A stretch of DNA of 64,000 nucleotides, taken from positions 62,001 through 126,000 of the IMG/VR virus record IMGVR_UViG_3300025309_000006; one strand, given 5' to 3'. Positions within the stretch are counted from its first letter, which is position 1. The number at the start of each line of letters is the position of its first letter. The stretch comes from a virus. Position numbers and translations under genes: made by a program. Positions 16,721 through 26,928 of the stretch are shown here, in pieces. The notes under the pieces are model-generated. The model worked only from the letters and a program-made list of their open reading frames with translations. It did not search any database and was not told the DNA's origin.

Positions 16721-16784
16721 TTGTATATGACCTCCTATTATCATATAATGAATATAACTTTAATAATTTAATAATAGGAGGTCA
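16721..16784 (+). promoter_or_regulatory. Lipoprotein promoter region with 14-bp inverted repeat covering the ribosome binding site
   Basis: TGACCTCCTATTAT (16728-16741) is the exact inverse of ATAATAGGAGGTCA (16771-16784), which contains the GGAGGT site of the lipoprotein gene. A TTGTAT-17-TATAAT promoter is also possible (16721-16749); in that case the left arm lies in the spacer, not the RNA. Read-through from upstream would give an RNA hairpin masking the site. Confidence 0.6.
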
Positions 16785-16793
16785 AAAAACAAT

Positions 16794-17285
16794 ATGAAAA
16801 AACAAATTACTATTTTATTAATCATTACAATGCTAACTATAGGACTAAGTGGTTGCTCAAATAACAAACAAGTTTCTTTTTCTTCTATAAATCTCAAACA
16901 AGAATTTATTAAAGAATTTACTTCATCGTTTACTGGTAGTGCAAACGATATCACAAAGTTTTCAGCAAACTTATATAATCAAGCAATGGCAGATAAGATT
17001 CCTGATAGAGAAACGTTTGAGTATAAGTACGACAATTTTTCTAAAATAAAAGCATCAAATGATAATGAAATAGATTTTAAACTTTATATCAATAGTTTTG
17101 CGAGAAATTATAAAGTATTGTCAGCAAATGAATTTACTTTAAAAAATGCAAAAACATTACTAGATGATGGCGTATTAAGTAAAGATGATTATAATCAAGA
17201 CATAGAAAAATCTAAAGTAGTTAAGGATAAATATCTACAGGAAATTAAGTCAGATATAGAAAGTATCTTAAAATATTACGAATAA
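16794..17285 (+). CDS. Small lipoprotein
   Basis: 163 residues, ATG ten bases after GGAGGTC. Type II signal peptide: KK basic start, hydrophobic ILLIITMLTIGL core, lipobox LSGC with Cys 21. The mature part is soluble, helical and charged, without a recognised domain. Lipoproteins within phage tail regions are often superinfection-exclusion factors acting at the membrane; that role here is inference from position. Its leader carries a perfect inverted repeat over the ribosome binding site, suggesting regulated expression separate from the tail operon it precedes. Confidence 0.8.
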   Translation: MKKQITILLIITMLTIGLSGCSNNKQVSFSSINLKQEFIKEFTSSFTGSANDITKFSANLYNQAMADKIPDRETFEYKYDNFSKIKASNDNEIDFKLYINSFARNYKVLSANEFTLKNAKTLLDDGVLSKDDYNQDIEKSKVVKDKYLQEIKSDIESILKYYE

Positions 17286-17303
17286 TAAGAAGGATGTGTA
17301 ATT

Positions 17304-17858
17304 ATGCAAGAAGCAAGTGTATTAACAATCGAAACTATTAGAGAAAACAATTACGATATTGAGGTATTGGATTTAACTATTAAAAATTATCTATCTCTAA
17401 CAGAGAAAAAGATATTAATTGAAAAAATATTAGATATTTGTATTATTGAAGGAGATATTAAGAAAATTGATTTTACTTTAAAAGAATTTGCATATGAGTA
17501 TATGTTAGTAAATTTATATGTTGGAATTAATATTGGAACAGAAGATATTGTTGAGATTTATGATGAACTTAAAGAGAAAGGTATAATTAATAAAATTATA
17601 ATCAATATCCCAGAATCAGAAATTAGATTCATTGATAATGTTTTACAAAAAGAAATTGAGCAAATTCAATTAGTAGATAATAGTTTGGCTAGTGCGGTTA
17701 GTAAGCAATTGAGTAAACTTGTAGAAAAACTTCCTGATAGCAATGAAATAAATAAAATGATTCCTAAATTAAGTAAGCAGATAAATAAAATATCTCCTGA
17801 TTCATTTAAATTTCTAACTGATGCTATAGGTTGGAGTAAAGGGAATAAAGATGCCTGA
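17304..17858 (+). CDS. Tail-module protein upstream of tape measure, possible assembly chaperone
   Basis: 184 residues, ATG behind AGAAGGATG. Acidic, helical N-terminal two thirds; the C-terminus has repeated KQLSKLVEKLP / KLSKQINKISP helices. The next gene overlaps its last eight bases in another frame. Tail assembly chaperones usually occupy this slot just before the tape measure, but no slippery frameshift site was recognised and the following frame is an independent gene with its own start. Function inferred from synteny only. Confidence 0.5.
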   Translation: MQEASVLTIETIRENNYDIEVLDLTIKNYLSLTEKKILIEKILDICIIEGDIKKIDFTLKEFAYEYMLVNLYVGINIGTEDIVEIYDELKEKGIINKIIINIPESEIRFIDNVLQKEIEQIQLVDNSLASAVSKQLSKLVEKLPDSNEINKMIPKLSKQINKISPDSFKFLTDAIGWSKGNKDA

Positions 17859-18333
17859 CTTTAAAGATTTAAATTCTTTGTTTTCTCATATTAAAAAGAA
17901 TGTTGCAAATGCTATGCAAGATGATATGGCAAGAAGTGTAAGAGATACTGTTCAAAAGTATCTCTTATCTACTGTTTATGCGAATGAGCACACAATGTAC
18001 ATTAGATCATTTGAAGTTTTGCGAGCCTTGACTATAGGAAAGGTTTCTGTAATTGGTGATGAAATATCAGTTAAAATTTATATAGACGCTGATAAAATCA
18101 TACCTAGAGATGGCCCAGAAGGTATGTGGGGTATTCATCAATCGTTTGATGGAAGTCCATATAATGAACAACTACCATTTACATTAGAATATGGTAATCA
18201 AAAATTCAATCCTTATTATAATACTCCAGCTTTTGAGTATATGAAATTAACAGTAGAAGAAATGAAGCAAACAAAAGAGCATATGATTAGATTAAAGGGA
18301 TATTTAAGAACAAAAGGAATAAAAACACATTAA
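17851..18333 (+). CDS. Phage morphogenesis protein, HK97-gp10-like or neck-type candidate
   Basis: 160 residues; ATG overlaps the preceding gene by eight bases. It begins with FKDLNSLFSHIKKNVANAM and has a TMYIRSFEVLRALTIGKVSV segment, a layout seen in small Firmicute phage head-tail or tail-completion proteins. No catalytic motif. A hairpin with a CCCTAC/GTAGGG stem follows before the tape measure gene. Confidence 0.45.
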   Translation: MPDFKDLNSLFSHIKKNVANAMQDDMARSVRDTVQKYLLSTVYANEHTMYIRSFEVLRALTIGKVSVIGDEISVKIYIDADKIIPRDGPEGMWGIHQSFDGSPYNEQLPFTLEYGNQKFNPYYNTPAFEYMKLTVEEMKQTKEHMIRLKGYLRTKGIKTH

Positions 18334-18347
18334 TTATATGAATCTAA

Positions 18348-18378
18348 ACTCCCTACTCTTTGAAGGTAGGGTATTTTC
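18348..18378 (+). terminator. Hairpin before tape measure gene
   Basis: CCCTAC / GTAGGG stem with a 9-nt loop, followed by TATTTTC. Similar in sequence to the hairpin at 24705 on the other side of the tape measure gene. Confidence 0.5.
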
Positions 18379-18411
18379 ATGCCCTAAATTATAAAAGAGA
18401 GGTGGATTAAT

Positions 18412-21400
18412 TTGGATGACTTAAATATATTAATCAAAGCGAAACTTTCATCAACAAAAAAAGAAATTGAAGATCAAATAGTTTCACTAAACGCAAAAAT
18501 TACAAAAGCTATTTCTGTAAAATTAAAAATTGATGCTTCTGGATTAAATAGCGTTACTACTGCAATTAATAAAGTAAAACAAACAGCACAACAAGCCAGT
18601 AATCAAAAAATTGATGTATTTAATAGAAAACAACTAGAAGCTGACGGAAGACAATTTTTTATGTCTTCTTCCAATATAGTTGAAAGAGTTAAAAAAGAGT
18701 TTAAATCTCTTGGAACAGTTGATGTGAATTTTTTAAAGAATTCTCAAAAAGATATAATTGGTTTTACAGCAAATGTAACAAAGGCAAATGGAGTTGTTGA
18801 GAAACTAAAATTCGATATAGCAAGAATACAATCTGGAAATAGCGTACAAAGAGGTTATGTTTTTAGTGGTGCAAATTTAATTGATAATAATGCCGGATCA
18901 AATATACAATCTGCATTGAACAAACTTCAAGTTTATGAAAACAAAATTGCAAAATTAAGAGTTGGATTTACCTCTCCCGCAACTGGTATAAAAGATGCAG
19001 AAAATCTGTCTGCATTAACTGCTCAATATAATAGGATTAAGTCAACCATTGACCAAGTAAGAGCAAGCAATACGAGTTTATCTAACGAACAAAGAAGAGG
19101 AATAATCCAAAATATTAGCAACTTAGAATTGCAAATATCAAGATATAGAGATTTACAACGTGTCATGGCAACAACAAATACTAGAACTTTAAGTGCTAAT
19201 GATATTTCATTATATCAAGGGAATATGGCAAATAGATTAGCTAGTTTACAAGTTGGTAAAGAAACTATTTTTGCACGACCAGAAATCCAAGCACAAGTAG
19301 CAAGATTAACAGCAGATGTGGCTAGATTTGGTACAGTTGGTGGAAGGTCGGTTAGAGAGTTAAATTTACAATTTGCTCAATTAACAACGTCTGTAAGAAG
19401 TGCTACAGCAGAAATTACAAGGATAAATGGTGCTGCCGATAGTTTTTTGACAACGCTTACAAAAAATTTCGGTAAGATGCTTGCGTGGGGTTTGGTGGAA
19501 ATTAAACTGCCGTTTGTAGTGAAAGTGATAATGTAACTACAAATCATGAGAGGGGAAATTCGAAAGAGGGTCATTGACCTAGTATCGAGAGGGCTTGTAT
19601 CACAAGTCTTTGTAACGCATAGGGATTGAGCAATATGATAGCAAAAATATCCCCAAGAGTCTCCTCCTTCTTATCACCTTTGTTTTATAAAAACAATGCG
19701 AAGAAAATATATGCTAAACTGGTCTGAATCGACAGACGTATCGTTTTGAAAATATAAACGTATGAAGGCAACTTCCAGAACATAGGGATAAAAAGCCTTA
19801 TGGATAATAACATTGAGCTACCGCAATGTACGCGCCACTCAGGTCTTTGCAGGCTGGTCTGACCACATTAAAAGAATTAGATGGATTAATGGTAAATATT
19901 GCCAAGGTAACTAATCTTAGTGCTGAAGCTATGGACAATTTAAAAAATAGTGCCTTTGAAGCGTCGAATGCTTTTGGACGTACTGCGCAAGACTATTTAA
20001 AATCAATCGGTGAATTTAGTCGTGCTGGATATGAAGGAAAATCAGCAGATTTAGCTAAAATTTCTTTATTATCACAAAACGTTGGTGAATTAACAGCAGA
20101 ACAAGCCAATAGTTTTTTACTTGCCACGGATGCTGCTTATAAATATAAGGGTAGTCAAGAAGAATTAATGAAAGTTCTTGATGGCGTAAATACTATTGAT
20201 AACAAGTTCGCAACTTCAATTCAAAAGGTTTCTGAAGGTATAACCGTGGCTGGATCTATATCTTCAAACGCATCAGTTGGAGTAAATGAACTAGCTTCAG
20301 CAGTTGGAGTTATGACTGCGGTGACACAACGTTCGGGAAATGAGGCTGGACGGGCATTTCGCAGTATTTTGATGAACATCAGACAAATTAAGGGAGAAAC
20401 TGAAGACGGAGAAATAATAGACGATGCTGCATTATCTAAATCAGCAGAAGCATTAGATAATGTTGGTATTAAAGTTCATGAATTGCGAAATGGTGTTGAA
20501 GAGATAAGAAATCCAATGGAAGTTCTTAAAGAATTATCTACCATTTGGGGTTCACTCAGTTCCATGAAAACTGCTCCAATTATAGATTCTTTGGGTGGAA
20601 AATTTAGAGGAAACCAGTTAGTGGCTCTAGTAGAAAATTTTGATATGTATGAAAAAATGCTTTCTGAATACTCTACTGCTTCCGGTTCGGCTATGACTGA
20701 GAATGAAGTGAGAATGGGCAGTTGGGAAACCAAGATTAATCAGCTCAGAAATGCAATAAATAATTTCTGGAATAATACTATTGACACAGGTTTTGTTAAA
20801 AGTATGATAGGTGGAATAACTCTATTAATAAACAACTTTGGTAATCTGAAAACTATTTTAGGATTAATATTTACCTTACTTGCAGTAAATAAAGGTACTG
20901 CTTTCTTAACATTCTTAAAGAACTTATCTTTATCTACTATGCTATTAAATTCTAGTCTAGTTCAAACACAAGCTAGATTAGCAGGAATGTCCTTCGCTCA
21001 AATCGGAGTAATGGGTACAACTACAGCATTAACTTTTGCAATTAAAGGTTTATGGGCTACTATGCTTGCTAATCCAATTGGTTTAGTTGTAGGTGCTGTT
21101 ACTGCTGTCATAGTGGCATTTGATTTTATGGGAGCCAGAGCAGAAAGTTCTGCAAAAAAACAAAAAGAAGCATTTGATGAACTTAATAGAAGCATTAGTT
21201 CTCTTAAGCAACAAACAGCAGAAAGTAAGAATTTAGCAAACCAATATGAATCTTTATCTGCTATTACATCTCGTAATAGCAATGAGGAGGCTAAATTAGC
21301 CGAAGTTAAAGATCGTTTAATTGCTCAATTTCCTGATCTAATTGAAGGATACGATGCTGAAGGTCGCTCAATAATAGGTTCATCAGAAGCAATTAAACAA

Positions 21401-24400
21401 GCAATCAAAGAAAATGAAGAATTATTGGCGATTAAACAAGAACAAATGTCTAATACATTTGTTACTGATGGTTCAAATAATTTCTCTCAATTACAAAAAG
21501 ATCAAGAAAGATTGGATTTATTAACTCAGCATAAAAAAGAATATTTAAAGACGATTGATGATATTAATAATGGAAACCAAGTTAAATTTGATGAATATGG
21601 AAATGATTCATTAGTAATTGCTAAAAATAATTTAAAAGGTATAAAAGACGAATTATCTACGCTTAGTACAAAAATCCTTGAAAGTAGAAAAGATTTATCA
21701 GTTTTAACAGATTCGTTTTTAAAAAGTGGCGATTCTGCACAATCTTTAGGTAAAGAAGTAGTTACAAAATTAATCTATGATTTGAGTAAACTTAAAGACG
21801 AAAGTAAAATTACAGGTGAAGAGTTTACTAAAATATTCGATGGTCTTAAAAGTTCTGATTTTTCTTCTGAATTAAGCAAAGCAAAAACAGAATTAGAAGA
21901 ATTAGCAAAAAGTGGGGCAAGCAAAGATGTAATTGGTAACACTTACGAAAAAGCAATTTCTGATTTGTCTCCATATTTAAAAGCATTAGGAATTAATGGA
22001 GAAGAAGCAGGGAAAATATTAAAAGATATGCTCAATCTCCCCAATGCCACAGAAACATCTAATAAAATAAATACTGTAACTACATCCCTCAAATCACTCC
22101 AAAAAACTCTCTCTGATTCTTCATCTGCAATTACCGAAATTCAATCTGCTCTCGATGAATACGCAGAGAATAAAGCTTTTTCGCTTGACACTCTAGTAGC
22201 ACTTGGCGATAAACATGAAAGCCTAATAGGAATCCTTGGCGACGAAAAAGCTGTTCATCAAGAATTAACAAACATTATAGAACAAGAGCAAGAAAAAGCC
22301 AGACAAGCATATATTACCATGCTTAATGATAGTGAAGATTTCTATAATAAAAATATTGAAGGTATACAAAAGTTTGTTGCTGGACTAGATGGTGCTCGTG
22401 AAGTCGATCTATCTGGAGCAAAATCATTAGCTGAAGCAAAATTAAAAGTTGAAAATGAGTTGATGAAAAATTTAGCCGGAATGTGGTCGCAATATTACGA
22501 TGCACAAGGTAATATGACCAATGCTAATATTATTGATGGCGGTAGAACTATTGTAGGCCAAGACGGTAAAGAAACCTATATTACTCCTGAAATGAGATCA
22601 CAACTTAAGGCGTATTATGATGCTTCTTCGGCAGTTAAGAAGAAATTTGATGACATTGCAATGAGTGGAACAAAAAGCATTGATTTTTCTAAACTTGGCA
22701 TGTCTAAAAGCGACAATAAGAAAGACAAAGAAAAACCCCAAATCGAATCCACAACAGAAGCCCTCATCAATCAAATCCAACAAGAATATCTCCTTCAAAA
22801 AGCCAAATCGGATTCAATCCAAAAAGACCTCTCTCAAGCACAATCCCAAAAAGACTACCAAAAAACTCTCTCCCTAACTAATTCCCTAATTTCCTCACAA
22901 GCTCAAGAATTATCCCTTCTTAACACAGCTCGTTCCAAAATAAACCAAGCAAAAGATTCTGCTATATCATCTGCATCCTCTCAATTTGGAGATGTTAGTG
23001 AAAGATGGTTTACTGGAAATGACAATCAAGAAAGCGTTGCATATATTGAAGAACATAATAAAGCATCAGAAAAAACTCGTGAGATAATGGATGAGACTTT
23101 TAAATCACTTCAATTACTTCGTAATGCTTGGATGTCTAATAAATCTGCTATGGATGAAAATGCAGAATCACAAAAAGTTCTTCAATCCACCCTCCCCGAC
23201 ATAAACTACTCCATCGTAACAGACCAAATATCCAAGTTTAATTCCTCCATAGACTCTCTAAATTCTCAACTTGACCTATCTAAAGCTAGAATGTCTCTTC
23301 TGGAAAATACTTCATCAGATTACAGTAAAGAATTATCTCTCCAAACATCTCTTTACAAACAATTATCTGATGAACAATTAAAATCAATTGCTTATATGAC
23401 TCAACAATTAGCAAGTGATAATTTATCTATTGAGGCAAAAAAAGAACTTTCAAAATCAATAGAAGAAGCAACTCTGTCTCAGCTAAATTATCAAAAAGCA
23501 ATTCAAGATTCAGCAAAACAACTCGCTACAGATGTAATCGAAGCTCAAAAAGCACTAGAACAAGCAGAGTTAGATGCAGAAGAAGAAATCCTGAAAGCAT
23601 ACATCAAACGTAGAGAAGAAAAAATAAAAGGTATTCAAGAAGAGATTGATGCTCTAGAAAAGAAAAATGAAAAAGAAGAAGAATCGGAAGAAAGAGCAAA
23701 GCGTCTCTTAGATATCGAAGAAAAAAAACAAAAACTTAATAATGTCTTAAATGAGGAAAATACTAGAATTCTTGTAGGTGATACTTGGACTTGGCAAGCA
23801 AACCCGAATGATGTAAAGTCTGCACAGGATGATCTAAAATCTGCTCAAGAAGACTATCTAGACTGGGAAGATGATGTCAACCTAAAACATCAAAGAGCGA
23901 CTCTTCAAGCAGAAATAGATTATCAACAATCACTAATCGACACAAAACAAGCATCATTCGATGCTCAAAAACTCCAATTTGATGAACAATGGGTAAATTT
24001 AGATGCAATGTCAACTCAATTATTAGAACAATATGAAAACAACGTTGATTCTGTAGTTGCAATTTTAAGTGAAAAATTAGTATCACTAAATGCTCAATTA
24101 GCAGAAATTGTAAATGCATCTACTTCTCTTCCAGATAGTTTATCAGGCGGTAGTAATAGTGGAAGTTCAGGTTCATCTGGTTCTTCATCTTCAAATGAAA
24201 ATGATTTTAATGTAACAAAAAGAGGTAGTTATAATCCTGATACTGGTAATTATTCTATAACAGATGAAGATGGAAATACTCACAATGGAAATGGTTCGTT
24301 AGAAGATTATGAGAATGATTTTGACAGGTATCATGATGGTGGCTGGGTTGGTGATAAACCTAAAAATTTAAAATTAAATGAAATTCCAGCTATTCTTCAA

Positions 24401-24655
24401 AAAGGTGAATTTGTTTTAAGTGAAAAAATGCTTAGTGGTTTACCTAATTTTATGGATATTACAAAAAATTATATGAATAATATTAAATTGCCTCAAATGC
24501 CTAATTTCATTAATAATGTGAGTAATGTTAATAAAAGTGGCAGTAATGGAGGGAATATTATTATTCAAAATCAAACAATAATTACGCCTAATGTCGATAA
24601 TTTTAAATCACAAATGTCTAGTTTAATGAGAATGACAAAAACTCAGGATTTTTAA
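18412..24655 (+). CDS. Tape measure protein, gene split by an intron (exons 18412..19496 and 19816..24655)
   Basis: TTG start at 18412 behind AGAGAGGTGG. Removing 19497-19815 joins GKMLAWGLV to ATAMYAPLRSLQAG in frame and restores the W-x7-Y-x-P pattern of TP901-1-type tape measure proteins; total 1,974 residues. Exon 2 opens with the PhageMin_Tail domain, followed by two hydrophobic stretches (~LLINNFGNLKTILGLIF and ~GLVVGAVTAVIVAFDF), long coiled coils, a Ser/Gly linker and a C-terminal HDGGWVGD...IPAILQKGEF motif. Tape measure length sets tail length; at ~1.5 A per residue this predicts a tail near 300 nm. Without splicing, exon 1 runs on to a stop at 19536. Confidence 0.85.
19497..19815 (+). 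other. ORF-less intervening sequence, probable group I intron, in the tape measure gene
   Basis: About 319 nt. The preferred 5' junction follows a T (TTGGT|GG) and the 3' end is a G (AACATTG|A), as in group I introns; exon lengths 1,085 and 4,840 sum to a multiple of three. Visible helices: TTTGTAGT/ACTACAAA (P2-like), GGTCA-TT-GACC, GGCTTGT/ACAAGTC, GTTTT/AAAAC, GTCTG/CAGAC and a GNRA-capped GAAG-GCAA-CTTC. A 4-bp P1 with a GCCG guide is possible. I could not fit P3/P7 by eye, so the class is provisional. The 5' junction could be shifted to 19493. Confidence 0.65.
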
Positions 24656-24704
24656 TATCTCTCCTTTTTTATGCAATTAAATAAGTTATTTTACAATCGT
24701 GTGC

Positions 24705-24736
24705 GGAACTCCCACTCTTTTAGGTGTGGGAGTTCC
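24705..24736 (+). terminator. Strong hairpin after tape measure gene
   Basis: GGAACTCCCAC / GTGGGAGTTCC, 11 bp perfect stem with a 10-nt loop, no T run. 49 bases after the tape measure stop. It may be an mRNA processing or partial termination site. Confidence 0.6.
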
Positions 24737-24818
24737 AGTTTGGGTTCAAGAAAAGAAAAAACAAAGTTTATTTAAAAATTTGAAACAAGAGAAAAGATTA
24801 ACAAAAGACAGGAGGTGG

Positions 24819-26006
24819 ATGGGATTGGGTTTATATTCCCCAAATTATTTATCCCCAAGTAACCAAACAGTCGATGCTTTAGATATTATAGATTTTTCTT
24901 GCAAAATACAAGGAAGTTACATAGATTTCTATCAACTTAAAATCTATTCAATGTCAAATGCTCTCATATTTGATTCTTCTAAAATATCGCTAGGAAGTAA
25001 TTTATTATACCAAGATGATGTTTTGACATATTCATTAGATGCTTCAACTCTGACAAATGGGAATCAATATTTCTTTACATTTACTGTATTCCAAAGTACA
25101 TTATCAGCAACTTCAAGACAAACACCATTTTATTGTTTTTCAACCCCAATTCTAACGATGACAATTCCTGCTGAAATTACATCAAAGAAATATTCGTTCG
25201 TAGCTACATACTTTCAAACAGAATATATTTCTACCAATTATTTTTATATGGTTTTCTTAAATTCTGATGATGAAGTTATATTAACAACTCCAAATAGTTA
25301 TTCGGGAGCACTCCAATATGAGTTTGATGGATTTATCAATAATACGATTTATAAAGTTTATACAGTCGTAGTAAATCAACAAAACGTTATGACTCAAAGT
25401 ATAACTTATACTTTCACTGTAAACTACGCACTACCATCCCTAACAACAATTCCTACAGCTACTCTCCTACCAGACTTATCAGCCACTAAGATTAATTGGA
25501 GTCCTGTTGTTCAAGTCACAGGCTCTATTACAGGTACAAGTGAATATATATCTGGGTTATTTACTCCAACAAACACAGGATTAAAATTAGATACTGGTTG
25601 GGATAGCGCAGATACAGTTGATGACACAATAACATTTGATGATACAGCAACTTATGATTTAAATTATGGTGGAGCAATTTTATTTAATGATTTATTTGGA
25701 AAAGTTTCAGAAAACTATGTAGAATTTGAAGTTGATATTCCATTAGAATCTACTTCTCAAGTTGTATATATTCCCAATTTAGATTTTGCAGGTGGTAAAA
25801 TGGTTCGTCAGGAAAATTCTATAACTGGTGATTTTTATGAAGTTGGATATAATCCAGAAATTGGATGCTATTATTATAATTCTAATAATTTTATTGTAAA
25901 TGGCGCTCCAAAAGAATTTATTTATAGTCCAATTTTAATAGCAATTAAAGGAATTGAGGTTTTAATAATATCAAATAATGTGATTTATGAGCAATTACAT
26001 CCATAA
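24819..26006 (+). CDS. Tail tip/distal tail-type structural protein
   Basis: 395 residues from ATG 24819 with GGAGGTGG just upstream; TTG 24825 has better spacing and is an alternative. Earlier in-frame GTG starts fall before the hairpin and lack a site. All-beta protein with repeated fibronectin-III-like units (FSCKIQGSYIDFYQLKIYS; YSFVATYFQTEYISTNYFYMV) and a concanavalin-like C-terminal half. Located between the tape measure and hub genes, the usual slot of distal tail proteins. G+C is typical for the operon. Confidence 0.6.
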   Translation: MGLGLYSPNYLSPSNQTVDALDIIDFSCKIQGSYIDFYQLKIYSMSNALIFDSSKISLGSNLLYQDDVLTYSLDASTLTNGNQYFFTFTVFQSTLSATSRQTPFYCFSTPILTMTIPAEITSKKYSFVATYFQTEYISTNYFYMVFLNSDDEVILTTPNSYSGALQYEFDGFINNTIYKVYTVVVNQQNVMTQSITYTFTVNYALPSLTTIPTATLLPDLSATKINWSPVVQVTGSITGTSEYISGLFTPTNTGLKLDTGWDSADTVDDTITFDDTATYDLNYGGAILFNDLFGKVSENYVEFEVDIPLESTSQVVYIPNLDFAGGKMVRQENSITGDFYEVGYNPEIGCYYYNSNNFIVNGAPKEFIYSPILIAIKGIEVLIISNNVIYEQLHP

Positions 26007-26025
26007 TTAGAAAGATGGTGAATAA

Positions 26026-26883
26026 ATGATTCTTTCAGGTTTATTCCTTGGTGTAAGTTATTTTCAAAAAGTAATAGGAATTCCATCTCCAGTGCCAAAA
26101 ATTTATGATTCGATAAAAATCTATGGTGCTTCAACGATCGACAAACTACAAATAAAAAATATAGAAGTTGATAATACAACTTTGCAAAATACTATTATTA
26201 CAGATAGTCTTTTTTGGGGGCCAAATCATATTTTGTTGGCAGAATTCGAGAATAATTTAATTGGTGGAAATGTTGCAAATCTTGATTCTCCTGTAACGCA
26301 TTGGCAAATTAGTAGGAGAGAATCTGGTAGTGATGTATTGAAGATTTTGGGTACAGTTGTAGTAGGAACAACGGAATTCATAGATTATTTGTGTCAGCAA
26401 GGAAAAACATATATTTATGAAGTAAATGCGATAAATGCCAACCAAATTAGCGAAGCCTTTGTTACAGAAGCAGTGGAAATGGATTTCTATGGTTATTATT
26501 TGGTTTCAGAAGATGAAGGTTTGGCATATAAATTTGACTTAAATGTTCAATCAGGTGCAAATGAATATGCAGAAGATGTAATTTTTTATGACGGATATGG
26601 TAAATATCCTGCAAAAGCTATAGGTCAAAGAAAATATTTAAAAACAAGTATTTCAGCTATTTGTGCAACAGTAGATATAAACGGACAATTATTGCAAAGC
26701 GTGGAATATATGGATACATTAAGAGATTTTATAACAAATGGTAAAAGTAAAATATACAAAACAAGGAAAGGTTCGATACATCGGGTCTTTACACATAATT
26801 ATAAAGAACCTATATGGAATGACGCAATTGGGCAACAAATTCAAGTTGTGACTTTTGATATAGTCGAAGACGCTAATGTTTAG
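26026..26883 (+). CDS. Tail tip-associated structural protein with fibronectin III-like region
   Basis: 285 residues, ATG behind AAGATGGTGAATAA. The middle (HWQISRRESGSDVLKILGTV then GKTYIYEVNAINANQ) is a fibronectin type III-like repeat. The C-terminal ~100 residues (AICATVDINGQLLQSVEYMDTLRDFI... PIWNDAIGQQIQVVTFDIVE) resemble tail proteins that bind the hub. Follows the distal tail-type gene by 19 bases in the same operon. Exact family not recognised. Confidence 0.55.
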   Translation: MILSGLFLGVSYFQKVIGIPSPVPKIYDSIKIYGASTIDKLQIKNIEVDNTTLQNTIITDSLFWGPNHILLAEFENNLIGGNVANLDSPVTHWQISRRESGSDVLKILGTVVVGTTEFIDYLCQQGKTYIYEVNAINANQISEAFVTEAVEMDFYGYYLVSEDEGLAYKFDLNVQSGANEYAEDVIFYDGYGKYPAKAIGQRKYLKTSISAICATVDINGQLLQSVEYMDTLRDFITNGKSKIYKTRKGSIHRVFTHNYKEPIWNDAIGQQIQVVTFDIVEDANV

Positions 26884-26928
26884 AGTTATATAAAAGTTTA
26901 ACCCGCTTGCGACTGGGAGGTGACTAAA

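Noticed and set aside
19494-19825. Intein, frameshift pair or group II intron as explanation of the split tape measure gene
   Set aside because: The intervening sequence has stops in frame, so no intein; a single-base error cannot bridge 319 nt; it is too short for a typical group II intron and lacks the GTGYG start and domain V. Group I type fits best though its core was not fully folded.
20998-21282. 94-codon minus-strand frame inside the tape measure gene
   Set aside because: Opposite-strand shadow of coding sequence; no start site signal and no context.
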